Assembly (NCBI RefSeq): GCF_017643475.1
Contig: NZ_JAEPNI010000002.1
Location: 372,001 to 436,000 of the forward strand
From: Maricaulis sp.
Lineage (GTDB): Bacteria; Pseudomonadota; Alphaproteobacteria; Caulobacterales; Maricaulaceae
Reading direction: 5' to 3'
Length of the DNA stretch: 64,000 bases
In this document: positions 1 through 9,668 of the stretch, piece by piece
How positions within the stretch are numbered: the stretch's first letter is position 1
Layout: every line of letters begins with the position of its first letter
Program-made: the position numbers and the translations under genes
The notes under the pieces: generated by a model
Told to the model about the DNA's origin: nothing
Databases searched by the model: none
The model's input: only the letters and a program-made list of their open reading frames with translations

Positions 1-60
1 GCCTATACGCAGACAAACGCATTACTTCGCTAGGCCCATCACCCGGACAGCGGATACAAG

Positions 61-90
61 AAAGCCCCGGCGATGACCGGGGCTTTTCTC
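61..90. terminator. bidirectional Rho-independent terminator
   Basis: AAAGCCCCGG and CCGGGGCTTTT form a 10-bp GC-rich stem around a 6-nt loop (CGATGA), with T runs in both directions. It lies just past the stop of the leftward CCA-adding enzyme gene and would also end a rightward transcript entering from outside the window. Bases 1-60 show no gene. Confidence 0.85.
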
Positions 91-108
91 GTTGGCGTGT
101 AGAGCGAT

Positions 109-1347
109 CTACTGTTTCAGACGCGCCAGAAGCTCGTCCTTGCTCGGCTCGAAACGTTCGGCAATCCAGTGGGCCTTCAGCTCATCAAGCGCATCACCCA
201 GCATAGGACCCGGCTCGTAACCCATCAGGATGAGATCACCGCCATTGACCGGGAAATCCGGCTGTTTCCACTCGGCCGCAAACTTGGCCAGCAGGCGCCA
301 ATCACGCGGCGGCGGAGCGGTTTCGCCGGCTGCCGCCAGACGGGCCTGGTCCTCAAAAGCCTGTGCACCCAGCGCCATGATGGCACGTTCGGCAGCGGCA
401 AGATCACCAAAGGCGCCATGCACATCCTCGCGGGCAGACGGATCTACCGCGCCCTGCAGGCGTTGTACTTCAGCATTGGACATTTTCAGGTTTGCAGCCA
501 TCGTCCTCATCCTTTCCGGTCCGCCATCGGCGAGCGCCACGAATCGCAACAGGGCGTCAGGCGCTAATCCATAATCATTGTCTTGATCAATGATTGCGCT
601 CAGGACTCTTAAGGATCCGTTCACTCCGATCAATTGATTCAATATTCCTCCGGCTTGCATCAGCTCAATCGCCCGCCCCGGATCCGGAGCGGCGAGAAGC
701 TTCTTCAATTCAGACCAGACGCGCTCGACTGACAATGTCGACAGACCGTCACGCAGCTCATAAGCCGCTGAAATGGCGACCTCATCAGGATCACCCTGGC
801 CATACCAGGCCTGAAACCTGAACAGCCGGAGCGTGCGCAGATAGTCTTCCCGAATGCGCTTGCGGGCATCACCGACAAAAACAAAGCGGCGCTCTTCCAG
901 ATCCTCCAGACCGCCGGTCGGGTCGTGAATTTTTCCGTGGAAATCTGCGTAGAGCGCGTTCAGGCGGAAGTCGCGTCGCTGTGCGTCCTCCTCCCACCTT
1001 TCGGAAAACTCGACAACAGCGCGGCGACCATCGGTGGCGACATCCTTGCGCAGCGTGGTGATTTCATAGGTAACACCGCCAGACACAACAGTGATGGTCC
1101 CGTGTTCGAGGCCGGTAGGAATGGCTTTTAGGCCCGCCGAACGGGCAATATCCAGCACACGTTGCGGCAGGATCTGCGTGGAAATATCAACATCCGCAAC
1201 CGGCGTATCCAGCAAGGCATTGCGTACACAGCCACCAACAAAGCGCGAACCGCCGGGACGCTCCTTCTCAAGCATGTCGATAACAGCGCGCGTCTCAGGC
1301 GCGCTCATCCAGCTGTGTTCAGCCGGGTTCAGCGAGACCGGAGTCAT
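109..1347 (-). CDS. cca: CCA tRNA nucleotidyltransferase (class II)
   Basis: Adds or repairs the 3' CCA of tRNAs in the cytoplasm using CTP and ATP. The nucleotidyltransferase head shows GGCVRN at residues 38-43 (family GGxVRD, here with Asn last) and the metal-binding pair DVD at 52-54. RRDFRLNAL (124-132) and the REDYLRTLRLFRF segment (about 166-178) are typical of class II enzymes and poly(A) polymerase relatives. At 412 residues the length fits the bacterial family. The start overlaps the stop of the upstream DUF6111 gene by 4 bp (ATGA), so translation is probably coupled. A poly(A) polymerase role cannot be excluded from sequence, but the compact form favours CCA addition. Confidence 0.93.
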   Translation of the reverse strand: MTPVSLNPAEHSWMSAPETRAVIDMLEKERPGGSRFVGGCVRNALLDTPVADVDISTQILPQRVLDIARSAGLKAIPTGLEHGTITVVSGGVTYEITTLRKDVATDGRRAVVEFSERWEEDAQRRDFRLNALYADFHGKIHDPTGGLEDLEERRFVFVGDARKRIREDYLRTLRLFRFQAWYGQGDPDEVAISAAYELRDGLSTLSVERVWSELKKLLAAPDPGRAIELMQAGGILNQLIGVNGSLRVLSAIIDQDNDYGLAPDALLRFVALADGGPERMRTMAANLKMSNAEVQRLQGAVDPSAREDVHGAFGDLAAAERAIMALGAQAFEDQARLAAAGETAPPPRDWRLLAKFAAEWKQPDFPVNGGDLILMGYEPGPMLGDALDELKAHWIAERFEPSKDELLARLKQ

Positions 1348-1682
1348 TCCTGATCATCGCTCGGCGGGTCTTCCGCTTCCTCACCCGCATCTTCATTTGT
1401 GTCGTCCGCAGCCTCATCGGAGCGGATGAAGTAACCCGGCTGGATTTCACCATCCACGAGGCGCGGTGGGACGTATTGGTCCCCTTCATGGCCACCGCGG
1501 GCACTGTCCAGGAGAACCAGACCGATCATGACCACAACCGCGGTCGCAGCACCGGCAGCAGCCAGTTTCAGAACCGGGGCCGGCTTGGCTGCGGCTTCCG
1601 ATGTGCTGACCGTTCGCCACAGGAAAAACAGGCCGAAGGGCAACAGGAAGGACAGGATTTCAATAATTGTGATGCGGACCAT
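1344..1682 (-). CDS. DUF6111-type small membrane protein
   Basis: This 112-residue protein has an N-terminal hydrophobic segment (about residues 5-22), a second membrane segment (about 40-60), and an acidic C-terminal tail rich in Glu and Asp. It resembles the alphaproteobacterial DUF6111 family, which from memory often sits between a NUDIX hydrolase and the CCA-adding enzyme, as here. It ends 4 bp inside cca and starts 3 bp after the NUDIX stop codon, so the three genes are almost certainly one transcript. The function is unknown. Confidence 0.8.
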   Translation of the reverse strand: MVRITIIEILSFLLPFGLFFLWRTVSTSEAAAKPAPVLKLAAAGAATAVVVMIGLVLLDSARGGHEGDQYVPPRLVDGEIQPGYFIRSDEAADDTNEDAGEEAEDPPSDDQE

Positions 1683-1685
1683 GAT

Positions 1686-2306
1686 CTACCCGTAAAGCCT
1701 GTCGTAAAGCGACTTCAGCATGCCTGCTGTCGCTCCCCATATATAGTGCCCATTCCACGGCATCGCATAAAAATGCCGCTCCCGCCCCTGCCAGGTGCGG
1801 CTATGACGTTCGTGATTGACCGGATTCATCAGGAAATCCACCGGCGCCTCGAAGGTCAGGGCAACCTCGTTCGGGTCAATCGACAAGCGGTATCCGGGAC
1901 GCACAATTCCCACAAAGGGTTGGACCTCATATCCCGTGACCGTCTCATAACTGTCGAACCGGCCGATCATGTCGACATAAACCGGATCAATCCCGACCTC
2001 TTCATGCAGCTCGCGCACCGCGGCATCGGCGGGTGTCAGATCAGTCGGATCAACACGACCACCGGGAAAACTGACCTGGCCCGCATGCTGGCTGAGGTGG
2101 GCAGCGCGCTCGGTGAAGAGGAAACGCGGCGGACCGTCATGCAATAACAACGGCGCGATCACGGCTGCAGACCGAAGTTCCCGCCCCGTCGGTGAAGGCG
2201 CGCCATTGAGGTCACCATCCCCGCGCACAGGCAGGGCGCCCTGGCTGTCGACCGGGTCCAGCCGGTCCTGCAGGCGCTGGAGAAAGGCTTCAGGCGTCTG
2301 CACCAT
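1686..2306 (-). CDS. CoA pyrophosphatase-type NUDIX hydrolase
   Basis: Predicted to cleave CoA, acyl-CoA or similar nucleoside diphosphate derivatives. The NUDIX box (G, then RELHEEVGI) lies at about residues 83-106 of the 206-residue product. It is preceded by ERAAHLSQHAGQVSFPGG, the extra motif of CoA-pyrophosphatase NUDIX proteins. I chose the Met at 2306 rather than the upstream in-frame Met at 2387, because the 27 extra residues do not look like family sequence and would overlap the upstream DUF1285 gene by about 98 bp. With this start the overlap is 17 bp. It is followed closely by DUF6111 and cca. Confidence 0.87.
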   Translation of the reverse strand: MVQTPEAFLQRLQDRLDPVDSQGALPVRGDGDLNGAPSPTGRELRSAAVIAPLLLHDGPPRFLFTERAAHLSQHAGQVSFPGGRVDPTDLTPADAAVRELHEEVGIDPVYVDMIGRFDSYETVTGYEVQPFVGIVRPGYRLSIDPNEVALTFEAPVDFLMNPVNHERHSRTWQGRERHFYAMPWNGHYIWGATAGMLKSLYDRLYG

Positions 2307-2865
2307 CAACCTCCAGCGGATAAAACTCCCCCTGGCTCCACACACCGGTGACGCCGTCATGTTCCACGGCGATGTCAGCCAGCTCATAAAAGACCGGTCG
2401 GGACATCAGCGCATCGAGCTGTCCGCGAATCCTCACCAGGGGCACCGGCTCCTCGCGATCGCCATCCCAGCTGATTTCAATGGGATGATCCGGACCTGCA
2501 GCGGCCACATCACCGAAATTTGTTGTGAAAAGCAGTTGCTGGTCCCGGCCCTCGCCGACCCGGTCGACTCGCACCGCCAGGAAAGGCGCGACCTCGACCC
2601 GGATACCGATTTTCTCGACCGGCGTGACGAGATAATGAACGCCGTCGTCATCTTTACGCAAGATTGTCGAAAACAAGCGTGTCAGACGTTCCCGGGTTAT
2701 ACGCGTGCCGTCATGCCACCAGGAGCCATCCCGTTTGATGACCATGTCCATCTCGCCGCAATACTCCGGATTCCAGCGATCGACGGGAGGCAATCCCTCG
2801 CCGGCGCTTTCTGCTGCCTTGAGCAGCGACTGTAATCCGTTGGCCATTTCGGTATCGGTAGGCAT
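2290..2865 (-). CDS. DUF1285 domain-containing protein
   Basis: A 191-residue soluble protein of the DUF1285 family. Characteristic segments are RWNPEYCGEMDMVIKRDGSW (about residues 30-49), ITRERLTRLFSTILRKDDDG and YLVTPVEKIGIRVEVAPFL. A longer open frame runs back to 3261 through the start of moxR and is not plausible. The chosen Met begins MPTDTEMANG. It heads the leftward cluster DUF1285-NUDIX-DUF6111-cca, divergent from the MoxR operon with 82 bp between starts. The function is unknown; linkage to a CoA pyrophosphatase is recurrent in alphaproteobacteria as I recall it. Confidence 0.85.
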   Translation of the reverse strand: MPTDTEMANGLQSLLKAAESAGEGLPPVDRWNPEYCGEMDMVIKRDGSWWHDGTRITRERLTRLFSTILRKDDDGVHYLVTPVEKIGIRVEVAPFLAVRVDRVGEGRDQQLLFTTNFGDVAAAGPDHPIEISWDGDREEPVPLVRIRGQLDALMSRPVFYELADIAVEHDGVTGVWSQGEFYPLEVDGADA

Positions 2866-2947
2866 GGACACCTCGTTCCTGCAACGCCATGCTCGACGCA
2901 CGTTGAAAGACATATAAGTCATCTGTTTCGGAGAGGAATTTAGGACG

Positions 2948-3946
2948 ATGACCGACACGATTGAACCCGGTGCAGACCTGATCGCCGAAGCGGATGCAGC
3001 GACCCAGCGCCTGGCGGCCGTAAAAGACAGTATCGGACGCGTCATTTTCGGCCTGGAAAAAGAGGTCGAGCTTTGCCTGACCGCACTCCTGTCCGGTGGC
3101 CACACCCTGCTGGTCGGCGCGCCCGGCCTGGCCAAGACACGCCTGGTGGAAACCATCGCCGTTGCAACCGGCCTCGACACCAAGCGTATCCAGTTCACAC
3201 CGGACCTTATGCCGGCTGATATTCTCGGCTCGGAGATCCTGGAAGAAAGTGATGACGGCAAGCGTCATTTCCGCTTCCTGCCCGGCCCGATCTTCTGTCG
3301 CCTGCTGATGGCTGACGAGATCAACCGCGCCAGCCCGCGCACCCAGGCCGCGCTGTTGCAGGCCATGCAGGAAGGTCACGTGACCGTCGCCGGTGAGCGC
3401 CATGACCTGCCGCACCCCTTCCACGTGCTGGCGACCCAGAACCCGATCGAGCAGGAAGGCACCTATCCACTGCCGGAAGCCCAGCTCGACCGTTTCCTGC
3501 TGCGTGTCGACGTGCCCTATCCGGATCGTGATGCGGAACGCCAGGTCCTGCTCGCCACGACCGGCGCGACCTCTGCGGAAGCTATCGAAGTCCTCAACGC
3601 GGAAGAGATCATCAAGCTGCAAAGCCTCGTTCGCCGCCTTCCGGTAGGCGAAAAAGTCCTTGAAGCCATTCTTGACCTGCTGCGTCTGGCCCGTCCGGAT
3701 GAAAGCGAGATCGAGGCGGTTCGTGAAGGTGTGTCCTGGGGGCCAGGACCGCGTGCCGGCCAGGCGATGATGCTGGCCTGTCGTGCCCGTGCACTGCTGC
3801 AGGGCCGCCTGGCTCCGTCCACCGAGGATGTTGCGGCGCTGGCCGAACCCATTCTGAAGCACCGCATGGCCCTGTCCTTCGCGGCCCGTGCGGATGGCCA
3901 CACGCTGGAAGGTCTGATCCAGACCCTTGCGGACCAGGCCGCCTAG
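2948..3946 (+). CDS. MoxR-family AAA+ ATPase
   Basis: A chaperone-like AAA+ ATPase that in this family acts with vWA-domain partners. Walker A is GAPGLAKT (residues 57-64) and Walker B is LLMADE (119-124), followed by INRASPRTQAALLQAMQE, the classic MoxR signature. The 332-residue length is typical. It is first in a four-gene operon with DUF58, BatA/DUF4159 and vWA proteins, and intergenic gaps are near zero. A purine-rich stretch (GGAGAGGAATTTAGGA) precedes the ATG. The operon layout matches the Bat/aerotolerance-like MoxR group, but the client is unknown. Confidence 0.93.
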   Translation: MTDTIEPGADLIAEADAATQRLAAVKDSIGRVIFGLEKEVELCLTALLSGGHTLLVGAPGLAKTRLVETIAVATGLDTKRIQFTPDLMPADILGSEILEESDDGKRHFRFLPGPIFCRLLMADEINRASPRTQAALLQAMQEGHVTVAGERHDLPHPFHVLATQNPIEQEGTYPLPEAQLDRFLLRVDVPYPDRDAERQVLLATTGATSAEAIEVLNAEEIIKLQSLVRRLPVGEKVLEAILDLLRLARPDESEIEAVREGVSWGPGPRAGQAMMLACRARALLQGRLAPSTEDVAALAEPILKHRMALSFAARADGHTLEGLIQTLADQAA

Positions 3947-3949
3947 GTC

Positions 3950-4846
3950 ATGAGCCAGGGCGTCGATCGCCATAAGGAAGTCCGCATCGTCTCTTTGCGC
4001 CATGAAGGCGAAGAGGCGGCGGCCAGCCTGCCCTCCCTGCTGGCGGAGGCGGAGCGCATTGCTGCGACCGTCGCCCAGGGTGTGCATGGCCGTCGGCGGT
4101 CCGGCATTGGCGAGACCTTCTGGCAATACCGCCATCACCGTCCAGAAGACGGTCGTGCCGCCATCGACTGGCGCCAGTCCGCGCGGTCCGATCAGCTGTT
4201 TGTGCGTCAGAACGAGTGGGAAGCCGCCAATACGATCTGGCTGTGGCGCGATGGCTCCACGTCGATGCAATACACGTCGGGCAAACACACGCCCAGCAAG
4301 CTGGACCGCGCAGCGGTGTGTCAGATCGCCGTCGCAGCCCTTCTGACCCAGGGCGGTGAACGCGTCTCCGTGCTGGGTGAAAGCGCGATTCCACGCACCG
4401 GCGCGCTTGGCCTTGAACGCGTCTCCCGTCGCCTTGTGCTGGGACCGGGTGCTGAAAACGCCGTGGAAGCGCCGGAGATCAGCCGTTTTGGCCGGGTTGT
4501 CCTGGCCAGTGATTTCCTCGATCCGATCGAGACCTGGGCCGCCCGGCTGTCGCGTTTTGCCGTGCTGGAAGCCCAAGGTGTGATGTTGCGCATCGTCGAT
4601 CCGGCGGAAGAGGATTTCCCCTATTCCGGCCGCACCCGTTTCGAGCGCCCGCATTCCAATGACAGCCTGTTGTTCGGTCGTGCCGAGGAAGCCCGCAAGA
4701 CCTATCGCCAGCGCTGGCGGGAACATGGTGATGCACTCGCCGACCTCGCCCGCCAGTATGGCTGGACGATTGTCACCCACCGCACCGACAAGACCGCAAC
4801 GAGTGCCGTGCTGGCGCTTTATCGTGCACTGGCAAGGGATGTCTGA
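3950..4846 (+). CDS. DUF58 domain-containing protein
   Basis: A 298-residue protein of the DUF58 family that accompanies MoxR ATPases. The hallmark segment is YRHHRPEDGRAAIDWRQSAR at about residues 61-80, followed by a vWA-like fold (IWLWRDGSTSMQY). The MIDAS-like DGSTS is present in place of DxSxS. It starts 3 bp after the moxR stop codon and ends immediately before the next gene, so co-translation is likely. It has no membrane segment. Confidence 0.9.
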   Translation: MSQGVDRHKEVRIVSLRHEGEEAAASLPSLLAEAERIAATVAQGVHGRRRSGIGETFWQYRHHRPEDGRAAIDWRQSARSDQLFVRQNEWEAANTIWLWRDGSTSMQYTSGKHTPSKLDRAAVCQIAVAALLTQGGERVSVLGESAIPRTGALGLERVSRRLVLGPGAENAVEAPEISRFGRVVLASDFLDPIETWAARLSRFAVLEAQGVMLRIVDPAEEDFPYSGRTRFERPHSNDSLLFGRAEEARKTYRQRWREHGDALADLARQYGWTIVTHRTDKTATSAVLALYRALARDV

Positions 4847-4849
4847 TTG

Positions 4850-7561
4850 ATGTTTGGACTGGGGCCCCTTTCCTTTGGCGCACCGCTGGCGCTGGCCGGT
4901 TTGCTGGCACTGCCGGCGCTGTGGCTGCTGCTGCGGGCGACACCGCCGGCACCGAAACGCGCGATTTTCCCGCCGCTGCGCCTGCTGCTGGGTGCACCGG
5001 ACGACACCGAGACCCCACATCACGCGCCCTGGTGGCTGATCCTCTTCCGCCTGCTGATTGCCTCGCTGATCATTATTGGCCTGTCGCGCCCGATCTGGAC
5101 ACCGCCCGCGGTTGAAGACGAGGAGCGCCCGGCGCTGATCGTCGTCGACAATGGCTGGGCGGCGGCCAATTCCTGGCCGGAAACCGAACGTCGTGCCGAA
5201 CTACTGATCAGCGATGCGGAGCGGGACAACCGTCTCGTCGCTCTCCTGTTTACAGCGCCGGGCGAAACCGCGCCTGCGCCAATCCGCCTGGATAGCGCCG
5301 ACACCGCCCGCCGCCTGCTCGAGAGCGCCCGCCCGCAAGCCTGGCCGGTGGATCGAAGCTCTGCCGCCGAGCGCCTGGAAGATGCCATCTCCCAGGACGC
5401 CCTGGCCGATGACCTGGCCATCACCTGGCTCAGCGACGGCACGGACAGTTCCGGTGCCCGCGCACTGGCAGACACGCTCAACGATATCGGCACCGTCCGC
5501 CTGATCGAACCGGATGCGGGACGCAGTGCCTATGCCCTCGCCCCGCCGGAAGTCACCACAGACGGTCTGGCGGTTGATGTCCTGCGCTCCATGCGGGAGC
5601 TGCCGGCGACCATCGGCATTGTGGCCCTGGGTTCAGATGGCCGCGCCATCGCCCGCGCCGATGCCGGGTTTGCCGGTGATGAGGGCCGCACACGTGTCGA
5701 GATGAGTCTGCCGTTGGATCTTCGCAATCGCATTGCCAGCATCCGCATCGAGGGGCGTTCAAGCGCGGCCTCTGTGCGCCTGATGGGCGATCGCTGGCGT
5801 CGTCCGCGTGTCGGCCTGATCGAGGCGACATCCGAAGACGGCCAGCCGCTGCTCTCTGACCTGCATTATGTTGAAAGCGCGATCAATCCGATCTCCACGC
5901 CCAGCCGCGGCACACTCGAGGAATTGCTTGAGGAAGAACCCGCCGCCCTGGTCATGGTCGATGATGCACGCACGGATGACGAGCGCATCGGTGAGTTTGT
6001 CGCCAATGGCGGCCTGCTCCTGCGTTTCGCCGGACCACGCCTCGCAGCGCGCGGTGACGAGCTGTTGCCGGTAGACCTGCGCGAAGGTGGCCGCCTCTTT
6101 GGTGGCGCTCTGAACTGGGAAGAACCCCAGCGTATTGTCGGTTTCTCGCTCGATAGTCCGTTTGCCGGCCTGCCCACCGACCCAACAGCCACGGTGGACC
6201 GCCAGGTTCTCGCCCAGCCGGGCACAGCGACGCCTGACCGTGTCTGGGCACGTCTCGAGGACGGCACCCCGCTGGTCACCGCCCAGCGTCGGGGTCGTGG
6301 CTGGATCGTGCTCTTCCACGTGACCGCCGGCCCGACCTGGTCCGACCTGCCGCTCTCCGGCCTGTTCCCGCGCATGCTGGAACGTGTCATGGGCCTGGCC
6401 CAGAACGGCGAAGCCACCGGACCTGCCACGGGGGCCTGGGTCGTTGATCAGGCGCTCGACTGGCAGGGTCAGCTGACCAGCCCGCCCTCGACTGCCCGCC
6501 CCGTCCCGGCCGAGATTTTCGAAACCGCAGTTGTGTCGCCGAGTGTGCCGGCCGGTCTTTATCGCCTGGGCACGGGAAGCGCCGCGCTGAACGTCATCGC
6601 TGCGGACACCACGGTCGAAGCCCTGCCGCGCGACCTGCCCTCGGTGATCTATCAGGGCTTTGACGGCATCCGCCCGATCCTGTTCCAGACACCTCTGCTG
6701 GTGATTGCCCTTGTCATGATGATCCTCGACGTCCTCATCGCGCTCGGTCTGGCCGGCCGCCTGCCCCTGCCGGGCCGCGCCGCTGCTGCGGTCGTGCTGG
6801 CCTTCGCCCTCGTGCCGCTGGCCGGACGGTTGGAGGCGCAGGAGGTTGACCCGTTTGTGCTGGAAGCCTCGCTGGACCTGCATTTCGGTTATGTCGAGAC
6901 CGGCGACAGCAATCTGGACAACCGCTCCCGCCAGGGCCTGATCGGTCTGGCCAACGAGCTGACCCGACGCACGGCGATTGAACCGGCCAATCCGATGGCG
7001 GTTGATCCGGAACAGCACGAGCTGATCTTCTTCCCGATGATCTACTGGCCGATCATCGACGACGCCCAGCCACTCTCCGAAGAGGCTTCAGCGCGTGTCT
7101 CGACCTATCTGCAAAGCGGTGGCCTCATCATTTTCGACACCCAGGATGCTGACGTGTCCATGCTGCGCGCAGGCGAACCGCATCGCGGGCTGGTCACGGT
7201 GCTGGAAAGCATTGATGTACCGCCCCTGGCACGTATCCCCGGCGATCATGTGCTGACACGCTCCTTCTACCTGCTGCAGGAATTCCCGGGCCGTTTCGGC
7301 GGCGACCCGGTCTGGGTTGAAGCCAATCCGGACGGTGCATCGCGTGACGGAACCTCCGGCGTCGTTATCGGCGCCCACGACTGGGCAGCCGCCTGGGCGG
7401 TCGATGAAAACGGACGTCCGGTGGCTACTGTTGATGGTGGCGAGCGCCAGCGCGAGCTGAGCCTGCGCTTCGGCATCAATATCGCCATGTACGCCCTGAC
7501 CGGTAACTACAAGGCCGACCAGGTCCACATCCCTGATATCCTGGAGCGTCTCGGACAATGA
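4850..7561 (+). CDS. BatA-type N-terminal / DUF4159 membrane protein
   Basis: A 903-residue protein with two N-terminal membrane segments of the BatA double-TM type (LALAGLLALPALWLLL near residue 15; LILFRLLIASLIIIGLS near 63), a long extracytoplasmic middle region, and two more hydrophobic segments near 620-660. The C-terminal region from about residue 680 (LHFGYVETGDS..., FFPMIYWPI) matches DUF4159. An in-frame TTG at 4847 is the alternative start; ATG at 4850 overlaps neither neighbour badly. The stop overlaps the next ATG (ATGA). It is probably a membrane partner of the MoxR ATPase. Confidence 0.85.
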   Translation: MFGLGPLSFGAPLALAGLLALPALWLLLRATPPAPKRAIFPPLRLLLGAPDDTETPHHAPWWLILFRLLIASLIIIGLSRPIWTPPAVEDEERPALIVVDNGWAAANSWPETERRAELLISDAERDNRLVALLFTAPGETAPAPIRLDSADTARRLLESARPQAWPVDRSSAAERLEDAISQDALADDLAITWLSDGTDSSGARALADTLNDIGTVRLIEPDAGRSAYALAPPEVTTDGLAVDVLRSMRELPATIGIVALGSDGRAIARADAGFAGDEGRTRVEMSLPLDLRNRIASIRIEGRSSAASVRLMGDRWRRPRVGLIEATSEDGQPLLSDLHYVESAINPISTPSRGTLEELLEEEPAALVMVDDARTDDERIGEFVANGGLLLRFAGPRLAARGDELLPVDLREGGRLFGGALNWEEPQRIVGFSLDSPFAGLPTDPTATVDRQVLAQPGTATPDRVWARLEDGTPLVTAQRRGRGWIVLFHVTAGPTWSDLPLSGLFPRMLERVMGLAQNGEATGPATGAWVVDQALDWQGQLTSPPSTARPVPAEIFETAVVSPSVPAGLYRLGTGSAALNVIAADTTVEALPRDLPSVIYQGFDGIRPILFQTPLLVIALVMMILDVLIALGLAGRLPLPGRAAAAVVLAFALVPLAGRLEAQEVDPFVLEASLDLHFGYVETGDSNLDNRSRQGLIGLANELTRRTAIEPANPMAVDPEQHELIFFPMIYWPIIDDAQPLSEEASARVSTYLQSGGLIIFDTQDADVSMLRAGEPHRGLVTVLESIDVPPLARIPGDHVLTRSFYLLQEFPGRFGGDPVWVEANPDGASRDGTSGVVIGAHDWAAAWAVDENGRPVATVDGGERQRELSLRFGINIAMYALTGNYKADQVHIPDILERLGQ

Positions 7562-9609
7562 CGGCCGCCTCGATCGACTTTTCGCCGCTCATTCCCTGGA
7601 GCCCGCTGATTGCGCTCCTGGCGATTGGCTATGCCGTGCTCATCTTTGGCGCGATCCAGAAGCTGTCCGGCTGGCTGTGGCGCGGGCTGGGGCTGGCGGC
7701 CCTGGGCGTGACCCTGGCCAATCCATCGCTGGTCGAGGAAGAGCGTGATCCGCTCGCCGATGTCGCCATCCTGGTCACGGACACCAGCTCTTCGATGGAT
7801 ATTGGCGGTCGCTCCGAAGCGGCCGACGCCATGGCCGAGGCCCTGCGCCGCCAGGCCGAGAATGACCCGTTGCTTGATCTTGTCGAGGTGGAAGCTGGTG
7901 AAGGCGCGGATGGCACGGAGGTCTTTTCCGCTGTCAGCTCAGCGCTTGCCAGCGTGCCCCAGGATCGCCTGGCCGGTATTGTCGTCACCACCGACGGCCA
8001 GATCCATGACGCGCCCGCCTCTATTGATGCGCTGAATATCGATGCGCCACTGCACCAGATCATGCCCGGCGATACATCCGCCGGTGATCGTCGCCTGATC
8101 ATCGAAGAAAGCCCGCGTTACGGCATTGTGGGACAGGGTGCGAGCTTCACCATTCGTGTCGAGGACACGGCCGTGACCGGCAATGCCCAGGTCGCCTTCC
8201 GCTTCGAAGGTGGTGAACCGCAAGTGCACCGCATACCGATCGGTCGCTCCATCCGCATTGACGTGCCCGTTGAACAGCGTGGCCAGAACGTCGTCGAGAT
8301 CGAAGTCGAGGCCGGTCCACAGGAGCTTTCCCTGATCAATAACCGGGCCGCTGTCTCCGTGAACGGTGTGCGGGATCGCCTGCGTGTGCTGCTGGTCACC
8401 GGTGAACCGCACAATGGCGCGCGCGCCTGGCGTGACCTGCTGAAGTCCGACCCGTCCGTCGACCTGGTCCACTTCACCATCCTGCGTCCGCCAGACCGTC
8501 GCGATTCCACGCCGACCGACGAGCTGGCGCTGATTGCCTTCCCGGTCCAGGAACTCTTCTACGAGCGCCTCGAGGAATTCGATCTCGTGATCTTTGACCG
8601 TTATCGCCGCCGCAATATCATGCAGGGCTATTTCGGTAATGTGGCGCGCTATGTTGAAAATGGCGGCGCACTACTGGTCACCACGGGGCCGCCCTTCGCC
8701 GGCCCGCCAAGCCTGTTCCGCTCACAACTGTCCAGCGTTCTGCCGGTACGTCCGTCCGGTACGTTGTCGGAAGAAGCCTTCACACCGCAAATGTCCGATC
8801 TCGGCCTGCGCCACCCGGTCACCGCCGGGCTGGAAGGCGGCGGCGAGGATCCGGAATGGGGTCGCTGGATGCGCAATATCGAGGGCATCACCCTGGGTGG
8901 CCAGGTTCTGCTGGAAAGCGAGGACGGTGATCCGCTTCTGGTATTGCAGCACTCCCAGCAAGGCCGTACGGCGATGGTGATGAGTGACCAGACCTGGTTG
9001 TGGTCGCGAGGTTTCGAGGGCGGTGGCCCCTATGGCGAGATGTTCCGCCGTGTGGCGCACTGGCTGATGAAGGAGCCGGAGCTCGACGAGGAACGTCTGA
9101 CGGCCGTGGCCATGGACGGTGAATTACTGGTGGATCGCGTTACGCTGGCCGATACCGCGCCGCCGCTACAGGTCACCTGGCCCGATGGCCGCCAGGAAGT
9201 CGCCAGCATGAGCACGGATGAATCCGGGCGTTTCTCCGCACGCCTGCCGGCTGAAGGCACTGGCCTTGTCCGCCTTCGCTCCGGAGCGCTGACGACCGTT
9301 GCGGCCCTGGGGCCGCTCAACCCGCTGGAATATGCCGACCTGCGCCCGACAGACGCGACCCTCGATCCTTTCGTCAATGCCAGTGGTGGCGGTGTCTATA
9401 CGATTGGTGAAGGTGAGAATGCCCGCCTGCCCGGCATCCGCCGGACCCGCGCCAATGCAGATCATTCCGGCCGCTCTTGGATGGGCCTGAGATCAAACGA
9501 GCGTTATGTCGTCCGTGCGACGACCCGCACGCCTTTGCTGCCGGGCCTGCTGATCGTCCTGATCCTGACCGGCCTTCTGGGGCTGGGCTGGTGGCGCGAG
9601 GGGCGCTAA
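7558..9609 (+). CDS. vWA-like/glutamine amidotransferase-like membrane protein
   Basis: A 683-residue membrane protein. Two N-terminal TM segments (about residues 12-50) precede a vWA-like domain with the MIDAS motif DTSSSMD (about 73-79). A middle region carries a ThuA/GATase-like segment (VIFDRYRRRNIMQGYFGNVARYVENGGALLVTTGPP), and a C-terminal TM anchor ends in WWREGR. This is the layout of the large membrane proteins that close MoxR-DUF58-DUF4159 operons. It overlaps the upstream gene by 4 bp. No enzymatic activity can be inferred. Confidence 0.85.
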   Translation: MTAASIDFSPLIPWSPLIALLAIGYAVLIFGAIQKLSGWLWRGLGLAALGVTLANPSLVEEERDPLADVAILVTDTSSSMDIGGRSEAADAMAEALRRQAENDPLLDLVEVEAGEGADGTEVFSAVSSALASVPQDRLAGIVVTTDGQIHDAPASIDALNIDAPLHQIMPGDTSAGDRRLIIEESPRYGIVGQGASFTIRVEDTAVTGNAQVAFRFEGGEPQVHRIPIGRSIRIDVPVEQRGQNVVEIEVEAGPQELSLINNRAAVSVNGVRDRLRVLLVTGEPHNGARAWRDLLKSDPSVDLVHFTILRPPDRRDSTPTDELALIAFPVQELFYERLEEFDLVIFDRYRRRNIMQGYFGNVARYVENGGALLVTTGPPFAGPPSLFRSQLSSVLPVRPSGTLSEEAFTPQMSDLGLRHPVTAGLEGGGEDPEWGRWMRNIEGITLGGQVLLESEDGDPLLVLQHSQQGRTAMVMSDQTWLWSRGFEGGGPYGEMFRRVAHWLMKEPELDEERLTAVAMDGELLVDRVTLADTAPPLQVTWPDGRQEVASMSTDESGRFSARLPAEGTGLVRLRSGALTTVAALGPLNPLEYADLRPTDATLDPFVNASGGGVYTIGEGENARLPGIRRTRANADHSGRSWMGLRSNERYVVRATTRTPLLPGLLIVLILTGLLGLGWWREGR

Positions 9610-9668
9610 GCCTCTTCCCCCACATCCGCCGATTGCGATAGGCTCGTTTTCTTCTAACAGGAGATTCG

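Noticed and set aside
2711-5023. 770-codon open frame on the minus strand opposite the MoxR operon
   Set aside because: It is antisense to well-supported moxR and DUF58 genes, has shadow-like composition (Gln/Arg/Gly-rich) and no recognisable motif.
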